Below, piece after piece: positions 1-10,697 of a DNA stretch of 64,000 nucleotides; within the stretch, counting starts at the first letter, position 1, and every line of letters starts with the position of its first letter. Under the pieces are notes generated by a model that worked only from the letters and a program-made list of their open reading frames with translations, did not search any database and was not told the DNA's origin. Source of the stretch: Castanea sativa (lineage: Eukaryota; Streptophyta; Magnoliopsida; Fagales; Fagaceae); assembly GCF_040712315.1 (NCBI RefSeq), contig NC_134023.1:64619257-64683256 (forward strand), given 5' to 3'. Made by a program: the position numbers and the translations under genes.

Positions 1-967
1 GAGTAATGTATTATGTAATTATATTTTTATTAACTATAAGAATAATCATAAATGTAATATAGGAACAATCATAAATCATAAATTCAATAATTTTTCTAAT
101 ACTAAAATGAAAAAAATACAAATTTTCTTAGAAATTCAAAAGGCAAGTTAACAAAAAAATTTATTTTTTAATAAAATTTACTTATAACATTTTTTGAATC
201 ATTAAAAAGAATATAAAATTTGGAAATTATTCTTTCAGTTTTAAACAAACTTTCTCAAACTTTTTGCCTACAATCCAAAACATTGAAAAAGTAACTAAAA
301 AAAATTAATAAAACTTAGCTATGATTAATTGGACCAATTAGGAAAACAATTTGTTATTTATAATCTACTAAGGTTATTTTCTTTGTAAAAATTGTAATTT
401 TGGTCATCCAAAACATATTATCAAATAAACAATTATTAGCAAAATCTAAGAATTAAATTTCTATATATGCATTGTTAAAAAATAATAATAATAATAATTA
501 AAGTAAAATTGTGAAAGATAAAATTTGTCTCTCGTCCAATAATTATTGTTTAGCCAACCTTTGCTTTTCTCTAAATAAATGGCATTATAGAGTACTTCTA
601 ATACAATTATTAAGAGTACTTTGTCCACCACAAAGGATTAAAAAATAAACAAAATAATTAAAGTCTCATAGTTTAACATCTAAATTGAGCACTATGAAAA
701 TCATGCTATCAAATTACAATAACTACCAAATTAAATTATCCAAATCATGCTATGTAGTAAGATAATATTATATTTTTATATTTAATCATTTACAATGCAA
801 TAGGATAACATTTAACAATCAAAGAGAGAGAGAAAAAAACACAACAATTAAAAAAAAACTAAATCGCATTAACCTAAAGTAGATTAAAGAAGATAAAAAA
901 TTATCAGCCTAAAGCGAAGATGAAAGAAAAATAAAAAATAAAAAATTGCCCAAAAATTGAGTGTGCG

Positions 968-998
<31 letters not shown>

Positions 999-1385
999 AA
1001 ACCTTTTTTTTTGTAAGGGAAAACTATGCATAAAATAAAATAGATAATGATAAATTTATAGTATGCGGGTGTGAATAAGAAGAGACAAAAAAAGAGGAAG
1101 ATGAAGAGAAAAATGAAGAATGATATTAATGTAGAGGGTAGAGGGTAGAGGGTAGTGGGAAGATGAGAAGGTGAATGAAGGAGAAAGGTTGGAGAAGTAG
1201 TAGGGAGATGAAAAGGTATGGTAGGGAGAAAGGTTGGAGAAGTATAAACATGAAATAAAAAAATATTAAAATAATTATAAGCAAATGGAAAGAAAAAAAT
1301 AATGACTTGGATGCTGATGTGACTTAACGTAAGTGCAGCAACATTAAATGCTACGCTTTAGCTTTTAGTAATATATAGATATAGA
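1..1385 (-). mobile_element. Helitron-like element, family A, copy 1 (3' end outside window)
   Basis: This stretch is an inverted copy of 3764-5160: positions 1-110 match the reverse complement of 5045-5160 nearly base for base, and its right end (GCTACGCTTTAGC near 1350) matches the start of the plus-strand copy near 3785. Read on the minus strand it begins TCTATATCTATATATTACTAAAAG, a TC start with an AT-rich lead typical of plant Helitron 5' ends. About 90 bp of the 3' end would lie left of the window. It contains a GA microsatellite (about 975-1000) and no coding sequence. The Helitron class is inferred from the ends; the inverted match is seen directly. Confidence 0.65.
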
Positions 1386-1741
1386 TTAAGAGTACTTTCT
1401 CCACCACAAAGGATTAAAAAATAAACAAAAATGACTAAAGTCTCATAGTTTAACATCTAAATTGAGCACTATAAAAATCATGCTATCAAATTACAATAGC
1501 TATCAAATTAAATTATCCAAATCATGCTATGTAGTAAGATAATATTATATTTTTATATTTAATCCTTTATAACGCAAAATGATAACATTTAACAATCAAA
1601 GAGAGAGAAAAAAAAATCACAACAATTAAAAAAAACTGAATCACATTAACCTAAAGTAGATTAAAGAATATAAAAAATTATTAACCTAAAGCGAAGATGT
1701 AAGAAAAATACAAAATAAAAATCCACCCAAAAAATTGAGTC

Positions 1742-1784
<43 letters not shown>

Positions 1785-2156
1785 CTTCTTTTTTTTGTAA
1801 GAGAAACCTATGCATAGAATGAAATAGTGACAAATTTATAGTATGAGGGTGTGAATAAGAAAAGACAAAAATAGAAGAAGATGAAAAGAAAGATGAAGAA
1901 TGATATTAATGTAGAGGGTAGTGGAAAGATGAGAAGGTGGGGGGAGGAGTAAGGTTGGAGAGAAAGTGGGGAGGAGATGAAAAGGTATGAGAGGGAGAAA
2001 GGTTGGAGAAGTATAAATATGAAATAAAAAATATGTTAAAATAATTATAAGCAAATGGAAAGAAAAAAAATAATGACATGGATGCTGACGTGGCTCAACT
2101 TGAGCATAGCAACATTAAACGCTACGCTTCAGCTATTAGTAATATATAGATATAGA
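1386..2156 (-). mobile_element. Helitron-like family A, tandem partial copy 2
   Basis: This is a direct repeat of about 609-1385 (both start ATTAAGAGTACTTT and end ...ATATATAGATATAGA). It equals the 5' half of the family A element in minus orientation, so about 770 bp were tandemly duplicated. It has a longer GA run (about 1751-1782) and small indels against copy 1. Its 5' end at 2156 faces the 5' end of the plus-strand copy at 3764, so the two elements are head to head across 2157-3763. Confidence 0.65.
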
Positions 2157-2189
2157 TTTGGGGTGCAAGTATGAGGAAAATATAAATAA

Positions 2190-3067
2190 ATGGAATACCT
2201 AAGTAAGCAAGAAGAATCTTGTCAACAAAGAATCATTAAAGCTAAAGAAGAGCTTGCCGCTGCCGAAGTAGAACTTGAAAATCTGCTTCCATATGAACCT
2301 CCAAAAGATGAACTTGTAAGTAACTTTTCTAGCCAATTATTGATTTTTTTCATGCAGTGTGGCTTATTATATGTGAGTTTATTTACCACTTTCATTATGT
2401 GGAATTAATTTTTGTGGTTAACTATCTTGAAGTATCTTGAAAAAGTTACAGTTTCTCTTATTTTGCTATCATCAAATGTATTGGTGTACCTATCCAAAAA
2501 AAAAAAATCAATTGCATTGGTGCAAGTATAATCTACTAAATTTTTCTGTTTTAGTTTTCCTATAAGTAAATTGGAAAGCAATGATAAGTAAATTGGGCGT
2601 GTTTTCTGTAGATGATAATTAACCTGATCACTTTTATTAAAGTCAGTAATTACTATTTGGTTGCTATTCTTTTGATTTGGTTGATACCTTCACTGTTATT
2701 ATTGAGTAACTTTCTACACCAGGACAATTTAAAGGCTCAAATCCTAGAGCTAGAAGTTTCGGCTAATAATAAGAGGAATCAAAAGCCAGAGAAGGAATGG
2801 CTATTAGCTCAAAAGAAAATGAGCCTCAGGAATATTCTAGACAGGTAAGTTTGAATGAGATTTAAATGTTTCATATGCTTTTTACCTTTATAATATCCTT
2901 CTGATAATTTTTACAGGTTGAAGGATATGGAGAATAAACACAGCAAATGTCTTCAGGCACTAATGAAATCTGGAACTGAGAAGATATTTGAGGCCTATCA
3001 TTGGTTGCAAGAACATCACAATGAGTTCAATAAAGAACAAAGAAGTGTATGGTCCTGTTTTGCTTGA
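2190..3067 (+). pseudogene. SMC5: SMC5 (structural maintenance of chromosomes 5) gene fragment with introns
   Basis: Three exon remnants encode SMC5 middle-region sequence. The first (about 2190-2315, donor GTAAGT) reads CQQRIIKAKEELAAAE and LPYEPPKDEL. The second (2723-2844, donor GTAAGT) reads LKAQILELEVS. The third (from 2917, after TTTTTACAG) reads LKDMENKHSKCLQAL, then EKIFEAYHWLQ and VYGPVLLE. These match the coiled-coil/hinge approach of plant SMC5, the SMC5/6 complex ATPase in DNA repair. Only about 110 of more than 1000 residues are present. A CAAA insertion at 3038-3041 shifts the frame. Introns are retained, so this is a DNA-level fragment and not a retrocopy. It lies between two head-to-head Helitron-like copies, which suggests capture, although it may simply be a stranded duplication. 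Confidence 0.75.
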
Positions 3068-3455
3068 GTTATGTATTTCATAGTTCAGATTGTAGCTTTA
3101 TGAATTAATTTTTCTAAAATTATGAATCAAGACTTCATTCAGAAAGGCTGCTTCAAATAATTTATCCAAAAACAAAAGAATGGATTGAGGACTAATGCCT
3201 TCCACGTCAATAGACAAAAATAAGGTCAAAAGCTCAGTTGTTCATCATATTGATGAAAAATGTAAGTGTGGCATCATATCTCTAAAACAAACAAACAAAT
3301 AATTAATACTTACACATTATAGCAATTAATATACAAAAAAAACAGCATTATTCAATAAAACGAATAATAAGAGACCGAGAAACAAAGGCAAAGGCAGGTC
3401 TTTTACGCACATTCACTAGCCTCAGTTATTTAAACCAACGTAAAATAGACCAATG
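3068..3455. other. Non-coding gap between two gene fragments
   Basis: I see no gene, repeat or regulatory signal here. It is AT-rich and probably decayed intron or flank of the SMC5 and F-box fragments. Confidence 0.4.
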
Positions 3456-3763
3456 CTATATGTTCCAAAGTGGGGTAGAGAAGTAAGAGTATGATTCGCC
3501 TTGGTAATGTTGATTAATATTTCCATCTTCCACGCTAAATACACCAATGTCGAACAATCCACCATTTAAGGTTGAAGAAAAACCTTTCTTATAGTCATCT
3601 GTAAAATAGACACAATTAGCTTTGCATCCATTGAAGCTTGATGGAGACGAAGACATTGATGAACTGTCACCCACAAACAATGCTTGATCACCCAAGTTGT
3701 CAACCGTCACCCGCTTGTATTTATATTTGCTTCTCACTTTTGTAGAACATTTTAATGTATATA
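3456..3763 (-). pseudogene. DUF295 F-box protein pseudogene, C-terminal part
   Basis: Minus-strand reading gives the DUF295 (F-box SKIP23-like) C-terminal signature: VDNLGDQALFVGDSSSMS, then GCKANCVYFTDDY, then LFDIGVFSVEDGNI. The family is a plant F-box type with a C-terminal beta-propeller-like domain, usually 350-420 residues. The upstream part of the same gene is at 5251-6132 on the same strand. The plus-strand Helitron 3764-5250 sits between them, so the coding region has been split. Reading upstream from the VDNLGD block the frame stays open to the insertion point, but it is 2 nt out of register with the other side, within a TA run. Confidence 0.8.
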
Positions 3764-4144
3764 TCTATATATTATATATTACTAAAAGCTAAAGCGTAGC
3801 GTTTAATGCTGTTGTACTCACGTTGAGCCACATTATTCACATCATTATTTTTTTCTTTCCATTTTCTTATAATTATTTTAATATTTTTTATTTCATATTT
3901 ATATTTCTCCAACATTTCTCCTTCTCATACATTTTCATCTCCCTACTACTTCTCCAACTTTTCTCTTTCCCTCACCTTCTCATCTTCCCACTACCCTCTA
4001 CATTAACATCATTCTTCATCTTTCCCTTCATCTTCCTCTATTTTTGTGTCTTCTTATTCACACCCTCTTACTATAAATTTGTCACTGTCTATTTCATTCT
4101 ATGCATAGTTTTCTCTTACAAAAAAAAAAGAAAAAGAAAAAGGT

Positions 4145-4186
<42 letters not shown>

Positions 4187-5250
4187 TGGGTGGATTTTTA
4201 TTTTTTATTTTTCTTGCATCTTCGCTTTAGATTGATAATTTTTTATATTCTTTAATCTACTTTAGGTTAATGCGATTCAATTTTTTTTTTTTAATTGTTG
4301 TGTTTTTTTTCTTTCTCTTTGATTGTTAAATGTTATCCTATTGCGTTAAAAATGATTAAATATAAAAATATAATATTATCTTACTATATAGCATGATTTG
4401 GATAATTTAATTTGACAGTTATTGTAATTTGATAGCATGATTTTTATAGTGCTTAATTTAGATATTAAACTATGAGACTTTAATCATTTTTGTTTATTTT
4501 TTTAATCTTTTGTGGTGGACGAAGTACTCTTAATAATTGTATTAGAAATACTCTATAATGACATTTATTTAGAGAAAAGTAAAGGTTGGCTAAACAATAA
4601 TTATTGGATGAGAGACAAATTTTATCTTTCGCAATTTTACTTTAATTATTAATATTAATATTATTATTATTATTTTATAACAATGCATATATAGAAATTT
4701 AATTCTTAGATTTTGCTAATAATTTTTTATTTGATAATATGTTTTGGATGGCCGAAATTACAATTTTTACAAAGAAATAACCTTAGTAGATTATAAGTAA
4801 CAAATTGTTTTCCTAAGTGGTCTAATTAATCGTAGCTAAGTTTTATTAATTTTTTTAGTTACTTTTCTCAATGTTTTAGATTGTAGGTAGAAAAAATAAG
4901 TTTGAGAAAGTTTATTTAAAACTAAAAGAATAATTTCCAAATTTTATATTCTTTTTAATGATTCACAAAATGTTATAAATAAATTTTATTAAAAAATAAA
5001 TATTTTCGTTAACTTGCCTTTTGAATTTTTGAGAAAAATTGTATTTTTTTTCAGTTTAGTATTAGAAAAATTATTGAATTTATGATTTATGATTGTTCCT
5101 ATGTTACATTTATGATTATTCTTATAATAAATAAAAATATAATTACAAAATACATTACTCTTTATTAAATTAGTTTAAATTGCATAAAAAAAATTTAATA
5201 AAACTACCATAAAAATAATTATCATGCGCAACTCGCAGGTTCGCGGCTAG
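3764..5250 (+). mobile_element. Non-autonomous Helitron, family A, inserted in a DUF295 gene
   Basis: It begins TCTATATATTATATATTACT (TC start preceded by A at 3763) and ends GGTTCGCGGCTAG followed by T at 5251. CTAG-3' preceded by a short GC-rich imperfect hairpin (CGCAACTCGCAGGTTCGCG) is the Helitron 3' signature, and insertion between A and T is the Helitron rule. It is 1487 bp and has no Rep/helicase. A CT microsatellite lies at about 4143-4180. Its reverse complement is at 1-1385 and partly at 1386-2156. Both flanks are parts of one DUF295 pseudogene, which independently supports the boundaries. Confidence 0.7.
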
Positions 5251-5811
5251 TTTTAGAATTGTGAACCCAATTGTCAAATAGGTATTACCATTGATTTGTT
5301 CATCTTCATGAATGTTCTCATCCTGATTATCATCTTCATTGATGAATTCCTCATCCATGAAATCAAAACCTCCTCGAAAGCGTGAAACAACCAAAAGATT
5401 TTTCAATGATTCAACAATATAATTTTGGATATAATCCTTAGTTTCTAATTGTCATGGCGCAACACATTCAGTGAATGCAATACCATCGTCAATGTGACAA
5501 ACAAAAACTTCATCCTTACCGTTTACAGCAAAAAAGTTTCTTGTGGAATGCAATGTCATAAAAGTATGGATCACTTGTTATATCAATCCAAGCATCACCT
5601 GCCAATGTGTTATTACTACTATAGATAACCATGATTATGCAAATCATTATCATATTCATTAGTTGCTAAATTCTACAGATTCCTAGACAAAACACACTTC
5701 TCAACTAAGATATCTTCGTAACGACGTAATCTATAGGGCCAAGTTCATAATTGAGACCAGCTTCATCCCAAAAACGAGGTTGAGGCGGAAGACTTGGTAG
5801 GAGACAATGGA
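5251..5811 (-). pseudogene. DUF295 F-box protein pseudogene, middle part
   Basis: Minus-strand translation gives DEVFVCHIDDGIAF, then YIVESLKNLLVVSRFRGG, then an acidic insert (DEEFINEDDNQDENIHEDEQ), then TIGFTILKL. This is the DUF295 order of a (Y)LVES..LLLVSR block, an acidic linker, then the strand leading into LGDRALF. In-frame stops (for example after the CVAP block near 5455) show decay. The exon is cut at 5251 by the 3' end of a Helitron and resumes at 3763. Confidence 0.75.
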
Positions 5812-5927
5812 TGAAAGATATTGATTTGGAGATCGATGCCTATACTGAACAACCATCTGAAAGATGTTCCAAAGCATTTTTTTCCCAACAAGCTCAAGCA
5901 ACTTGAAGTTGTAAACTTTATTATCAA

Positions 5928-6014
<87 letters not shown>

Positions 6015-6133
6015 AAAGATATTGATTTGGAGATCGATGCCTATACTGAACAACCATCTGAAAGATGTTCCAAAGCATTTTTTTTCCCCAACAAGCTCAA
6101 GCAACTTGAAGTTGTAAACTTTATTATCAAAAC
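5812..6133 (-). repeat. Tandem duplication of a DUF295 segment around a TA/TATG microsatellite
   Basis: About 120 bp at 5812-5931 recur at 6013-6133 almost unchanged. Both copies read on the minus strand as VYNFKLLELVG, then GTSFRWLFSIGIDLQINIFH, a DUF295 mid-domain block (the family pattern is GTSxGWLxTIDL..LLNPL). Between them lies a (TA)n run at about 5932-5988 followed by (TATG)n at about 5987-6014. The duplication adds to the evidence that this F-box gene is dead. The F-box itself is not seen upstream, where transposons begin at 6143. Confidence 0.8.
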
Positions 6134-6142
6134 AATATATAT

Positions 6143-6193
6143 GAGATGGGTTTAAGTTACACCTAGTGTAACTCTAAGCAATGTTACACCACT

Positions 6194-6228
<35 letters not shown>

Positions 6229-6601
6229 GATGGGTTCAAAGCAATGTTACACCACTCAATATTTTTTAATTGGATTCATATATTGACAAATCCACCATTA
6301 GATTACATTATCTTTGTATATTCTTTATGTTTGCAAAATTTCAAGGTGATCAAAAATTAATAGTCAGTCATCAATCAATTGTTAAAATTCCAATTTTTGT
6401 AATTTAAAATAATGCATAAAAGATGAGTTTATGGATCAAATGGTAAATAGTATCCGATTGATATGAAAATTGGCATGCATGTTAAGAACAAATAAAACAT
6501 GTAATTTAACGGTTGGATTTTTAAAATATTAATTCAATAACAAGTTATTGAGTGGTGTAACATTACTTAGAGTTACATCAGGTGTAATTGGAACCCAACT
6601 C
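6143..6601. mobile_element. MITE with about 55-bp terminal inverted repeats
   Basis: The left end (GAGATGGGTTTAAGTTACAC ... TGTTACACCACTCAAT) is the inverse of the right end (ATTGAGTGGTGTAACATTAC ... GGAACCCAACTC). It is 459 bp long and flanked by AT repeats that mask any target duplication. The left repeat is partly re-duplicated at about 6228-6262 around a (TA)n run (6194-6225). No coding capacity. Superfamily not assigned; the long inverted repeat suits a Mutator-like or foldback MITE. Confidence 0.75.
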
Positions 6602-6608
6602 ATATATA

Positions 6609-7404
6609 TCATATACTATATAATAAAAGTTAGGTTTAAAAGCTATGGTTGTGTCACGTGGCTTCACCAAATTGTATAAATTTTGTTAGATTTTTAAAAA
6701 TATATGTAATTTTTTTTTGTTCTTATCTTCTTCTTCTATAATTTCTAAGTTGATAAAAAATTCAATTTGAATACAATCCAAATTCTTCATCTAATCCTTT
6801 TATTATTCATTTATCTATAATTTCTAAGTGATTTGTTTAATTAGTAATAGAGATCTACTTCATTTATGATTTATGAGTTCTAGCATTCCAGGGGATTAGA
6901 ATTTTGGTTTCACACTAATTGTTTATATCAACATTAATTAAAAAAAAAATCATAGTACACGTATACAACTACTAATATCAACCTTTAATTCTATTTTTTA
7001 TTTTTTTAAAACACCTCATGGATAGACACAAAATTATAATTGTTCTTATTGATTTTTTCTATACATCTCTATCAATTTTTAGATAAATACAAAAACTTAG
7101 TTGTTGTTATCTTTAGTTTAAGTTACATATGATTCTTAGGGTCTATTTGAATATAGCTGAAAACTAAAAATACTGTAATAAAATAATTTTTAAATGTGTG
7201 AATAGTGCCGTGTGATCTATTTTTAATGAAAAAGTTGCTAAAAAGTGAGGTTTGTGGGTCCTTTGAACAATGCACGGGACCCACTGGTCTGTAGGAAAGT
7301 CAAAAATCACGGCTAAAAAAAAAGGCGTGAAACGCCAAAAACGCAGAAGCAGGGTATACCTAAACGCACACTTAATTAAACTGTGTATCGCACGGGCATA
7401 ATAG
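6609..7404 (+). mobile_element. Non-autonomous Helitron, family B
   Basis: It starts TCATATACTATATAATAAAAG (TC preceded by A at 6608) and ends with a hairpin-type tail, GTGTATCGCACGGGCATAATAG, followed by T at 7405. The palindromic GTGC..GCAC stem about 10 nt before the terminus is characteristic of plant Helitrons; the last four bases are ATAG in place of CTAG. The first 150 bp match the 5' part of the minus-strand element at 13233-16739, so the two are one family. A Tourist-like MITE (7139-7371) is nested inside. No protein-coding region. Confidence 0.7.
7139..7371. mobile_element. Tourist-like MITE with TTA target duplication, inside a Helitron
   Basis: It begins GGGTCTATTTGAATA and ends with the imperfect inverse TATACCTAAACGCACAC. 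TTA flanks both sides (7136-7138 and 7372-7374). The uninterrupted site survives in the duplicate at about 7835-7845 (ATTCTTAATTAAAC), which proves both the boundaries and the 3-bp duplication. TTA duplications are diagnostic of PIF/Harbinger (Tourist-like) MITEs. Confidence 0.8.
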
Positions 7405-7695
7405 TAAGAGACACCGAGAGTGAGCGGGAGACACCTAGCAAGAGATACTGAGAGAAACATTGAAACAATGAGAGAGAATGGGCAAACCCAAACGAAGGTG
7501 TTGTGATCCATTTCCACATCGGAGAGACTTCAACCCCTGCCACCATTGCGTACTATTTTTCCATAGCGTCACATCAAGGGGTGGTCAAAATCAACGCATC
7601 CACAAGTTGGACTCAGTGAACTACAACGTCTGGGGCTCAACCTTCCTACTTGAGCAACACAAGGATAACTTTCACACCGGCAAAGACGACACATT
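7405..7695 (+). repeat. Duplicated Helitron-flanking segment, copy 1, with short open frame
   Basis: This and 7867-8160 are about 290-bp near-identical copies, each directly after a Helitron family B 3' tail. The plus strand has a frame from ATGGGCAAACCCAAACGAAG (about 7478) rich in Cys and His (HCHRCQLFFHS and VCGSTFLLEQHKDNVH in the better-preserved copy 2). The second resembles a C2H2-like spacing, but I do not recognise a family. In copy 1 the frame runs into duplicated Helitron sequence and ends at 7708. I do not call it a gene. Confidence 0.6.
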
Positions 7696-7866
7696 TTATT
7701 TTTTTTAAACACCTCATGGATAGACACAAAATTATAATTGTTCTTATTGATTTTTTCTATACATCTCTATCAATCTTTAGATAAATACAAAAACTTAGTT
7801 GTTGTTATCTTTTGTTTAAGTTACATATAATTCTTAATTAAACCGTGCATCGCACGGGCATAATAG
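7687..7866 (+). repeat. Second copy of the Helitron family B 3' tail (no MITE)
   Basis: It repeats 6990-7138 plus 7375-7404 and ends in a clean hairpin (CCGTGCATCGCACGG) then CATAATAG. It lacks the MITE of the first copy. Together with 7867-8160 it shows that a Helitron tail plus its 290-bp flank was tandemly duplicated as one block. Confidence 0.75.
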
Positions 7867-8160
7867 TAAGAGGCACTGAGAGCGAGCAGGAGACACCTAG
7901 CGAGTGATACTGAGAGAAACACCGAAACAACAAGAGAGAATGGGCAAACCCAAACGAAGGAGTCGCGATCCATTTCCACATCGGAGAGACTTCAACCACT
8001 GCCACCGTTGCCAACTATTTTTCCATAGCATCACATCAATGGGTGGTCAAAATCAACGCATCCACAAGTTGGACTCAGTGGACTACGACGTCTGCGGCTC
8101 AACCTTCCTACTTGAGCAGCACAAGGATAACGTTCACACCGGCAAAGACGGCACCGGGAG
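7867..8160 (+). repeat. Duplicated Helitron-flanking segment, copy 2
   Basis: Counterpart of 7405-7695. The plus-strand frame from about 7940 continues to 8185. It encodes the Cys/His-rich stretch mentioned for copy 1 and a further RQCIACS end. Open frames also exist on the minus strand. Unrecognised; possibly a captured gene fragment. Confidence 0.6.
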
Positions 8161-9242
8161 ACAGTGCATTGCTTGCAGCACATAAGCCCAGGGCACCTAG
8201 GAGGTAATGGAGGTATTTCCAATGAATAAACACTTTGTCATGACTTGCAAGTGGCACCAAACTTGGAAGATCAGCCCACTTAGACATCTTATTATGGATA
8301 TGATGTTTATGCGGTAATAGAGTGAAAAAATAATAATAATAATGAACGAACAAAATCACTTATACGTCTTAATAAGTATATGGTGTTTATACTGTAAGAG
8401 ACTAAAAACAGTAATGGAAAACAAAATTTAAGAATTATCAAATTAAAATTTTATGATGCTATCACAAAAAAATAAAAAGAAATATTGATTATAAAGAATA
8501 TTATTATTAGTGACAACATGTAACATACTACTAATTAATAAATCATACAAGAACTCAAGTTGTAAAGAGAATTTCTACTTTTAAAACCTTCATGACCTAT
8601 GCAAGGTCATTCACATCAAAGGAGCTAAAATTTTAGTTTTTAGCACCTTAAAAACCTACTTTATCTATTTTACCACCTCATTTTACAAAACATCTAATTT
8701 CAATGGTTTTATTTTAGCATTTAACACATCAAAATAATATAAATAACACAATAAAATAATATAAGAGTTGCTACAATGAGAGTGAAAGTGAGAGTCTAGG
8801 GAGAAAGAGGCTGAGAGAATTAAAAATCATTAAAAATACATATATAAGCTCTGATTTATTAGAGTTGACTGTAGCTGAAAGTGAAAAAATTTTAGATATA
8901 GGACTTTTGATATGGCATGGTTTTTTAAGTTGCTAAAATAGTTTTTGAATGGTTTTGACAACTGCTTAATAGCATTGGTTTTGCTTACATATATTCACCC
9001 TTTACCCTATCTCCCAATGCTCTGTTAAGGGCCTGATTAGATGGAAGAATTCAAGAAGCTATGCATGTTTCATGTTTGTAAGATCAATAAAACACTTAAC
9101 ATTGAAATGATCCAAGACAAAATAAATAAATAAATAAAAGTAAAGCAATTTGAGAATATTTGCAAAAGTAAAGTACCCACTAACCAAAATCAACAAAAAG
9201 AAACAGAAAAGTAGCTTGTTGATGAAAGAAACAGAAACTTAC
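8161..9242. other. Intergenic, no gene seen
   Basis: AT-rich sequence with scattered simple runs (a TAA run near 8328-8342, AAATA near 9120). A weak inverted similarity between about 8625 (GCTAAAATTTTAGTTTTTAGC) and about 8930 may mark an old MITE, too decayed to call. Confidence 0.4.
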
Positions 9243-9368
9243 AAGGACTTTGTTGGGTTTTGGAGGCAAAGCTTGGGACTGCGAGAGAGACACTGAGAAA
9301 GATAGTCTCTTTGCTAAGTACCTATTGACTCTATCTGCCCATGAAAGAGAGTGTAGACCAATATCCAT
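9243..9368 (-). other. Exon-like stretch, unidentified
   Basis: The minus strand reads from an ATG at 9368 through 42 open codons (MDIGLHSLSWADRVNRYLAK, then a Ser/Gln/Pro-rich tail) into a consensus donor GTAAGT whose first base is 9242. It could be a first exon, but no downstream exon is evident. The 5' side is immediately bounded by a MITE target site at 9371-9373. It may be a fragment of a small gene or chance. Confidence 0.2.
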
Positions 9369-9373
9369 ACTTA

Positions 9374-9579
9374 GGGTCTATTTGGATACCGCTTATTGCT
9401 GAAAATTGAAAACACTGTAGCAAAATAATTTTTAAATGTGTGAATAGTGTCGTGGGACCCAATTTTAAAGAAAAAATTGTATAAATTAATGACTTGCAGG
9501 TCTTATGAACAATGCACGGGACCCCAAAAAAAGGCCAGACGCAGCATCAAAAGAATTTTAGCAACATCCAAATGCTCAC
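9374..9579. mobile_element. Tourist-like MITE 1 of an abutting pair
   Basis: It begins GGGTCTATTTGGATACC and ends CATCCAAATGCTCAC. TTA lies at 9371-9373 and 9580-9582. The body (AACACTGTAGCAAAATAATT, then GTGTGAATAGTG and CAATGCACGGGACCC) matches the MITEs at 7139-7371 and 9583-9794. Length 206 bp, non-coding. Confidence 0.8.
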
Positions 9580-9582
9580 TTA

Positions 9583-9794
9583 GTGTGCGTTTGGAACGCA
9601 CATTTTCCGTGTGTTCCAACGTTTTGCCGAAAAATGGTGGTCGCGTGCACTGTTCACGAGACCCGTAATTACTTTTTTAAGCAAAAACAACTCTAAAACT
9701 GGGTCCTATGACACTATTTACACATTTAAAAATTATTTTAGTACAGTATTTTCAGTTTTCAATTGTCAACAATAAGCGGTATCCAAACAGCGCC
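9583..9794. mobile_element. Tourist-like MITE 2 of an abutting pair, opposite orientation
   Basis: It begins GTGTGCGTTTGGAACGC and ends GCGGTATCCAAACAGCGCC, between TTA at 9580-9582 and TTA at 9795-9797. Its reverse complement carries the same internal blocks as MITE 1. The middle TTA is shared, so one MITE inserted into the TTA created or flanked by the other. Length 212 bp. Confidence 0.8.
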
Positions 9795-9797
9795 TTA

Positions 9798-10540
9798 TTA
9801 AGGAGTAGGACATGGGTCAAATGCTTTGGGCCTACTCCAACTTCATTCACTAAAGGGACGGCCCAGCCTTCATTCATTTTTTTTTTTTTATTCTAATTAA
9901 ATACTAGCTTCATCCAAATTCTTTTGTTAACATACTCTTTAAATAGGATTAGTCTATAACTCAGACCTGATGCATATGCACAATTACACACATACCTTAT
10001 GTTAATTTTTTGTGGCAAAATCGTATTTTACCCCTAGCTATTTTGGTGATTGGCAAATATATAAATCTTATTAAACTAGCACATAAACCTTGAATTGAAA
10101 TTATTAGAAAATTGTAGCATAAATAAAAATAAAATAAAATAAAAACCTTTGAACTACACACATTGAATAAGGCTACAGTGTTAATATATATATATATATA
10201 TATAACATTACGAATTATATCATGAATGCGTTACCCAAAACATTAACATGGTGTTTAATTGGTTAAAAATCTAATGTTTAAGAGTTAATTATTTACTTTA
10301 AAAAATTCAAGGACTATAAATCTATAATTGAAATGTAAAACGTTCAAAAGGGTATATTAATACGTCAAACAATAGTAATTCTAAACTATAAAAATAGAAA
10401 ATAACAAAATTTAAAGAAGTATTTGAAAAAAAAAAAAAAAAAAAAAAACTAACAAAAAAATTTCCCCTTCAACTTTGAGGATATCTAAAGGTCACCAACT
10501 GTAACATGTGTTTACATCTCTCAATATATTTGCCATCATT
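9798..10540. other. Intergenic, no gene seen
   Basis: AT-rich with poly-T (about 9880), a (TA)n run at about 10183-10202 and a poly-A run at about 10426-10448. No coding or RNA gene signal. Confidence 0.5.
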
Positions 10541-10697
10541 TCTATCCAATTAGCTCAACTGATAAAGTCTCTGATGGTTGAATAAGAGATCTGAGGTTTA
10601 ATTCCCGACTACATCGAAAACTAATTGTTGTATTGATTTGATGATAAAGAACATCATCAGGAGCAAACGCTATAAGTTGAAACTCTCTCAAAAAAAA
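10541..10697 (+). mobile_element. tRNA-derived SINE
   Basis: It has a Pol III internal promoter: A box TTAGCTCAACTGATAAAG (about 10549) and B box GAGGTTTAATTCCCG (about 10592), 30-odd bases apart. A unique body follows, with an A-rich tail after CTCTCTC. This is the plant SINE layout. Target duplication not clear, so the ends are approximate. Confidence 0.7.

Noticed and set aside
3823..4230. Plus-strand open frame of 135 codons, Phe/Ser/Leu-rich
   Set aside because: It lies in pyrimidine-rich Helitron sequence and consists of low-complexity TTC/CTC codons; not a gene.
6609..8160. A functional zinc-finger gene in the duplicated flank
   Set aside because: The frame is short, lacks a consistent zinc-finger pattern, and in copy 1 ends inside Helitron sequence.
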